Assembly: GCA_030248195.1 (NCBI GenBank) | Contig: JASAND010030223.1 | Span: 1 to 64,000, forward strand | Length of the DNA stretch: 64,000 nt | DNA from: Trissonchulus latispiculum | Lineage: Eukaryota > Nematoda > Enoplea > Enoplida > Ironidae | Direction: 5' to 3' | Shown here: piece by piece, positions 59,540-64,000 of the stretch | Layout: each line of letters begins with the position of its first letter | Numbering within the stretch: the first letter of the stretch is position 1 | Translations under genes and position numbers: made by a program | The notes under the pieces: model-generated | Told to the model about the DNA's origin: nothing | What the model saw: only the letters and a program-made list of their open reading frames with translations | Databases searched by the model: none

Positions 59540-59950
59540 TTGGCTGAGAAGTTGCCCCTGGGGTAAATCGAGGTCGCTGATCTCAAAAATCGAATCGAGA
59601 AATCGATCCGACCGATCGATCAAAATCCAATCCGATCCGAGCTGCCAAACTCGAGTTATTAACGAATTTTCAAAAAATCGAGTTTTGCGCGCCCAGGATC
59701 GATTTTTGTGAAATTTCGACTGCAGATTCGGAATTAGCGCCCCCGAATTACCCTAGGGACATCTTTTCGCCAAAATTTGAGACAAAATTTTTTGATCGAT
59801 TTTCCTGATCGATCGGTCGATCGGATCGATCTCTGGATTCTATTTTTGAAATCAGCGACCTCGATTTACGCTAAGGGCAACTTCTCAGCCAAATCGGAGA
59901 CAAAAAAGTTTTTCGAACCATAAGGCGGGGACCAAGCATAAAAAATCACC
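59540..59950. repeat. inverted repeats rich in GATCGATC
   Basis: GGCTGAGAAGTTGCCC near 59541 faces GGGCAACTTCTCAGCC near 59875, and TCGATCCGACCGATCGATC faces GATCGATCGGTCGATCGGA. A palindromic element without an identified duplication. Confidence 0.65.
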
Positions 59951-59965
59951 CCCCCCCATCTAAAT

Positions 59966-60989
59966 CAGTGGCGGATCCAGGATTCTGAAAAGGGGGGGGC
60001 CCGCTGAAAAATTTTTCCGGGGGGGGGGGGTAACCAAATTTACCGGGAGGGTGGGGGGGGGGGGTAAAAATTTCTTTTTCCAGGAACAAAATATTATAAC
60101 AAGAAAATTAAAATTGTGTATGGAAAGGGTAGTTCACTTTGAATTTTGCCAATTTGAAAACAACTATATCCCGTGAGTGAAGCAAAGCATGGAGAATTTA
60201 CACAAGTACACGGGGGGTCTGGGGGGCAGAGCCCCCAGAATTTGAAGAATTTTTTGAAATTGGAAAAAAATCCGTCATGCAAACTTTGAAAAGATTAAAT
60301 AAATAAAATTGAGATATATATGTACATATAGTAACTTACGCAATGAAAACCTTGCAGTAAAATATATAGTATATATACGAGGAATGGTGACAATAGAGAG
60401 GACAAGTTACAAGGGCAAGAAAGGTAATGTGCAAAACGGGGGGTCTGGGGGGCGGAGCCCCCCAGAAGTTGAAGAATTTTTTGAAATCGTGGAAAATTCA
60501 GCAATTCAAATGTTTAAAAAGAATAAAAGATTTGCTAAGACTTAAGATGAGATGAGTTATTGAGTTGTATAATCGATCAGTGGAAAACCAAAACGGGAAT
60601 TGGATGCTTTTCATAATTTTTCATTTCAATTTATTCTAGAGCACTTTCAGAAGCTGCCAATTATCAATCCTGCATTTCCCATTTATATACTTACAAAACA
60701 GGAAAGGAAACAAAATAGAAGACACTTTAAGAGACAGAAGTTCTGACACAGAACTACGTTATATACGTAACAAAGCAGCACAGAAGTATATATAAGTGCG
60801 CCGCAGGCGAAATTTTTTAAAAAATTTGCGAAATTTATTAAAATTATGCGTATTTTTACTCAAAATGTGCATATATAAACAGCTGAAAAATTTTTCAAGG
60901 GGGGGGGGGGCCCGGAATGTCAAAGGAGGGGGCCCAAATCGCAAAGGGGGGGGCCTCGGGCCCCCGGGCCCCCCCTGGATCCGCCACTG
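59966..60989. mobile_element. hAT-like element, 8-bp TSD ATCTAAAT
   Basis: Ends CAGTGGCGGATCCAGG...CCTGGATCCGCCACTG, with the exact 8-bp duplication ATCTAAAT (59958-59965, 60990-60997). G/C runs lie near both ends, and two copies of GGGGGTCTGGGGGGC.GAGCC lie inside. No transposase. Confidence 0.88.
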
Positions 60990-61044
60990 ATCTAAATAGT
61001 GCCTACATATATACCTGTAAAATGTCTAGGAAACAACCCAGATT

Positions 61045-61400
61045 GATTAAGAAAAAACCTGGAAAAGTTTGGAAAAGTCCGGAAAATGTCTGGGAACCAA
61101 CCCAGAGTGATTCAGAAAAAACCTGGAAAAAGTCTGGAAAGCAACCCAGATTGATTCAGAAAAACTTGGAAAAAGTCTGGAAAATCTCCGGAAAAAGTCT
61201 GGAAAATGTCTGGACAGTAAACCAGATTGACTCAGAAAAAAACCTGGAAAAAGTCTGGAAAATTTGAAAATTGAGACAAAAATCTGGAAAATGTCCGGAT
61301 AAATTCTTGAAAATGTCTCAAAAATCCCTGAAAAATCTCTGGGAAAACTCTGGAAAAACGTTTTCCAGACTTTTTCCAGATATTTTCTGGAAAGTTTTCC
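61045..61400. repeat. degenerate tandem array of AACCTGGAAAAAGTCTGGAAA units
   Basis: Repeated ACCCAGATTGATTCAGAAAA and GAAAAAGTCTGGAAAATGTC blocks, related to the array at 53628-53912. Reading frames through it are repeat artefacts. Confidence 0.75.
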
Positions 61401-61499
61401 TGTGAATGTCTAGAAACTAAACCAGATTTATTCAGAAAAACTTGGAAAAAGTCTGTAAAATGTGTAGAAAGTAAACCAGATTGATTCAGAAGAAACCTG

Positions 61500-62747
61500 T
61501 GAAAAGTCTAGAAATATCCGGAAAAAGGGGGGGGGAGTGGGGGGAATTCCCCCCCCGAAATGGTGTTGCCCCCCAGAAATTTTTTCCTGCCACGTGTGTA
61601 AACGCCTATTTTTCAAAAAATTTTCGCGCCTTCGGCGCGAAATATGTGTATTATACCATTATAGTACGTGTTTCGCACTAAAAAATGAGTACAAATTACC
61701 CTATTTAATCTATTTTGACCACCTTCTGCATTATTTAGGTGCATAAACAAGCACTGTGCCTTAAATATTATTGTAATTTCAACGAATGCTCTGTAAAAAT
61801 TCCACGAAGGTCACGAAATAGAAAAATTTCTCAGCTTCTGGGGGGCTTCGCCCCCAGACCCCCCGAACAGGTTTTGCATTCGCCCCCCGAAATTTTTTTC
61901 TGGCTACGCTAGTAGTGCCCCCACCCTCCGTCGGAACTCGGAACCCCCCCCCCCCAGATTTTTTGCCCAGCCACTCCTTGCCCCCCCCAAATTCGATTTT
62001 TCCGGACCCCACCCCACCTCAAAACGGCTGACCCCCTCCCCCAACGTTTTTTCAAGGTACACCTATGCACCTATACCTATGTGCTGGACCATGATAGTGG
62101 CACACTGATTGTAAGACCCCAACCAAGTTTCACAATATTGAAACAAGCCAACAGAAACAATAACTTTAAAGCAAAATTTACGAATTCGATATCTAGAGTT
62201 AAACATAATTTTAAATGAAGCTTTATATGTGGCTAATCAAGGGAAATGTCCTAATCGCATTGGGAAAAATATAGCTTGCGAAACTAAAATATTGTCATCC
62301 CAGCAGATCTAATCCACCACTTCAGTCAGTCCTTAGTTTTTATCCTCAAGCCTACCCAGTCTAAGTGGGCGGCAGGATGCTCAGTCTCAACTTTAACACT
62401 GCTGTGAAGTTAGCACCAAGCCAATCTTTTATACCATTCGCACAACTTCGCTAGTCAACATCTGTAACATGCGGTTTCAGCGTTTAACTTTCTATTGTTG
62501 CGGGTTCACGCAAACAAGCAAATTAACTCATGCACACGTACATGAACGCGCGTCTACTTGTGACAGTAAACTGTAAAACTAGGATATTTAATCAGGGTTT
62601 TCTTGTACATTTCCCCAAAATTAACAGCATTTCGTTAGGCCGGTTAATGTCTAAATTTCCAAATTTAAGATTTAAGTTTTTTGCTAAAGTTTTAGTTTTC
62701 AGCAAAATCGGCAAGTAAAATGTTTTGCCTTGGTCATTCTTAGCGGC
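61500..62747. other. G/C-run repeats (to about 62050), then sequence with nothing recognised
   Basis: 61500-62050 has the same homopolymer-rich style as 47-49 kb and 53 kb, with a CGCGCCTTCGGCGCG hairpin at about 61624. 62051-62747 shows no repeat or gene that I can identify. Confidence 0.5.
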
Positions 62748-62751
62748 TTAA

Positions 62752-63679
62752 GGGGGCGCTTGCATTATCGGGATTATAGATATAAAATTTAGACCGTTAG
62801 CTCAATTTTAAAGAAATCCCAACTAAACTTACTTTGGTTGGAGGGGCATCTTTTGACAAAATTTCGGCAACGGAAACCACGTGCTTGGCTAGCTACCGGT
62901 ATGGCTTATAATTTCGAAATTTTATTAAAACTGCAAACGACAACGTCGAATGCACCAGGTGAAAGAGCATAAAAAGCTCGTTACAACGATATGCATATCT
63001 CTCTTGTACGTGGTTGCAATCAAAAGTTACAGCCGGTTGAATATATGACAACGTTACGTTTACCATTCCCAACGCAATGCCAATGTAAAAACCAATCGTT
63101 CGCAAATGAATTCTACAGGGATTTTCACGTTGCTTTTGTGTTGGATTTGTTTATTATTTTATGAAATACACTGTGCGACTTATTAAAAGCATAACATTTG
63201 CGAAAAAATTTGCATTTGCGAAAAGATTAGTGCGAAATTTTTCATTTTGATTTTCTCATAAATGCTGCGACCAAACTCGCTCAAATTTTGCATGCACGTT
63301 AATTTGACAGGTACGCAGGGGCAATTTTTTTAGTTTTTGTTTAAACCGTATATTCCGTGAGACATAGACTTTCAAAGTTTTCGAATATTCATAAAATACT
63401 CAAAACTGGATAAATCGAAAAACTGAAAAAATTGCCCCTGAGTTATGTTCATTTACGCATTTGTGCCAAATTTGAGCTAATTTCATTTAGCCGTTAATGA
63501 GTGACAGCGTTTTAAAAATTTCAGCTGATCCCTCTTGTGTAGGTCGCAAGCCAAGCGTTGGATTATTCAAATTCTAAATATTGTTAGCATTTAGCACCAG
63601 CTACCTATGCTGAACGTTTCAAATAGATTCCTTGGAAAATAAACTCAGGAGAACCCTTCCCGGTAATGCAAGCGCCCCC
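62752..63679. mobile_element. 928-bp element flanked by TTAA
   Basis: Ends GGGGGCGCTTGCATTA...TAATGCAAGCGCCCCC, with TTAA on both sides (62748-62751, 63680-63683). Noncoding. The 70-codon minus frame at 63105-62893 lies inside it and is not taken as a gene. Confidence 0.8.
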
Positions 63680-63683
63680 TTAA

Positions 63684-64000
63684 GGTGGTGATTCCCTTTG
63701 GTCACATAAAGTTTGCACCATTACTACTCATTCACTACTTGGAGTTAAGAAGCCATTTTTATATCAAAATGCAGCTTCACATTATTTCTTTTTAATGCAT
63801 ACCATGAAATTAATGTTGCTTTTCTAAAATATTTTCAACACATTTCAGAAGAAGTATAATTTTCCAGATTTTTTGCACAATCAAGTAAATTTTTTCGCGA
63901 ATCATCGGTTATATTATTAGATACCTCCATCAAATAGCTGGGGTCGATTTTTTATTTATTGTGAAATCGCTCGTCGTTATGGAGAAATAAGCTGAAATGC
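63684..64000. other. right edge, nothing recognised
   Basis: A/T-rich DNA without an exon-like frame or repeat that I can identify. Confidence 0.5.

Noticed and set aside
62893..63105. 70-codon minus-strand frame with hydrophobic stretches
   Set aside because: It lies wholly inside the TTAA-flanked 62752-63679 element. No family is recognised and there are no supporting exons.

Overview
This window is nuclear DNA from an invertebrate animal. It has spliced genes with short GT-AG exons, eukaryotic tRNA genes, simple repeats and very many palindromic non-autonomous transposons. The gene content (a DEG/ENaC channel, kringle and C-type lectin modules, a FERRY subunit, an evectin) is metazoan. 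The dense palindromes and small exons would suit a sponge, cnidarian or another early-branching lineage, but the sequence does not fix the species.

Three protein genes can be reconstructed exon by exon with consistent reading phase. (1) Positions 483-24091, plus strand: 19 exons, 780 codons plus stop, for a degenerin/epithelial sodium channel family subunit. It has TM1, the FPAITVCNLNP segment, the cysteine-rich thumb and palm, TM2 with the GAS filter motif, and then stops almost at once. A kringle domain (one exon) and a C-type lectin domain (four exons) are spliced into the extracellular region. This architecture is the main discovery candidate. The first exon(s), with the start codon, were not found and probably lie in or before positions 1-482. 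(2) Positions 35096-27128, minus strand: 13 coding exons, 578 aa, the C12orf4/FERRY3 homologue, a subunit of the endosomal Rab5-effector FERRY complex. (3) Positions 42807-40273, minus strand: 3 exons, 233 aa, an evectin (PLEKHB1/2-like) PH-domain protein with a hydrophobic C-terminal tail. Two intact tRNA genes, Gly(TCC) on minus and Cys(GCA) on plus, lie just upstream of FERRY3.

The rest is mostly repeats. Introns of the channel gene hold palindromic elements with recognisable target-site duplications (TSDs): CAAGAGT-ended elements with 7-bp TSDs, hAT-like elements with 8-bp TSDs and GGCC-rich arms, and 3-bp (TTA/TCA) MITEs. From about 43 kb to the right edge I see no recognisable host gene. 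That part holds a palindrome with a hairpin-rich, possibly structured RNA (43256-43467), an 8.3-kb giant inverted-repeat element (44398-52703) with internal tandem repeats and nested insertions, TTAA-flanked elements, a decayed pogo/Tigger-like transposon (56453-58619), a hAT-like element (59966-60989) and long G/C-homopolymer-rich degenerate repeats.

The three genes do not form a pathway. The channel acts at the cell surface. FERRY3 and evectin both belong to families that act on endosomes, which is probably a coincidence of position. All exon calls were made by eye from splice sites, phase and protein-family similarity; no transcript data were available.
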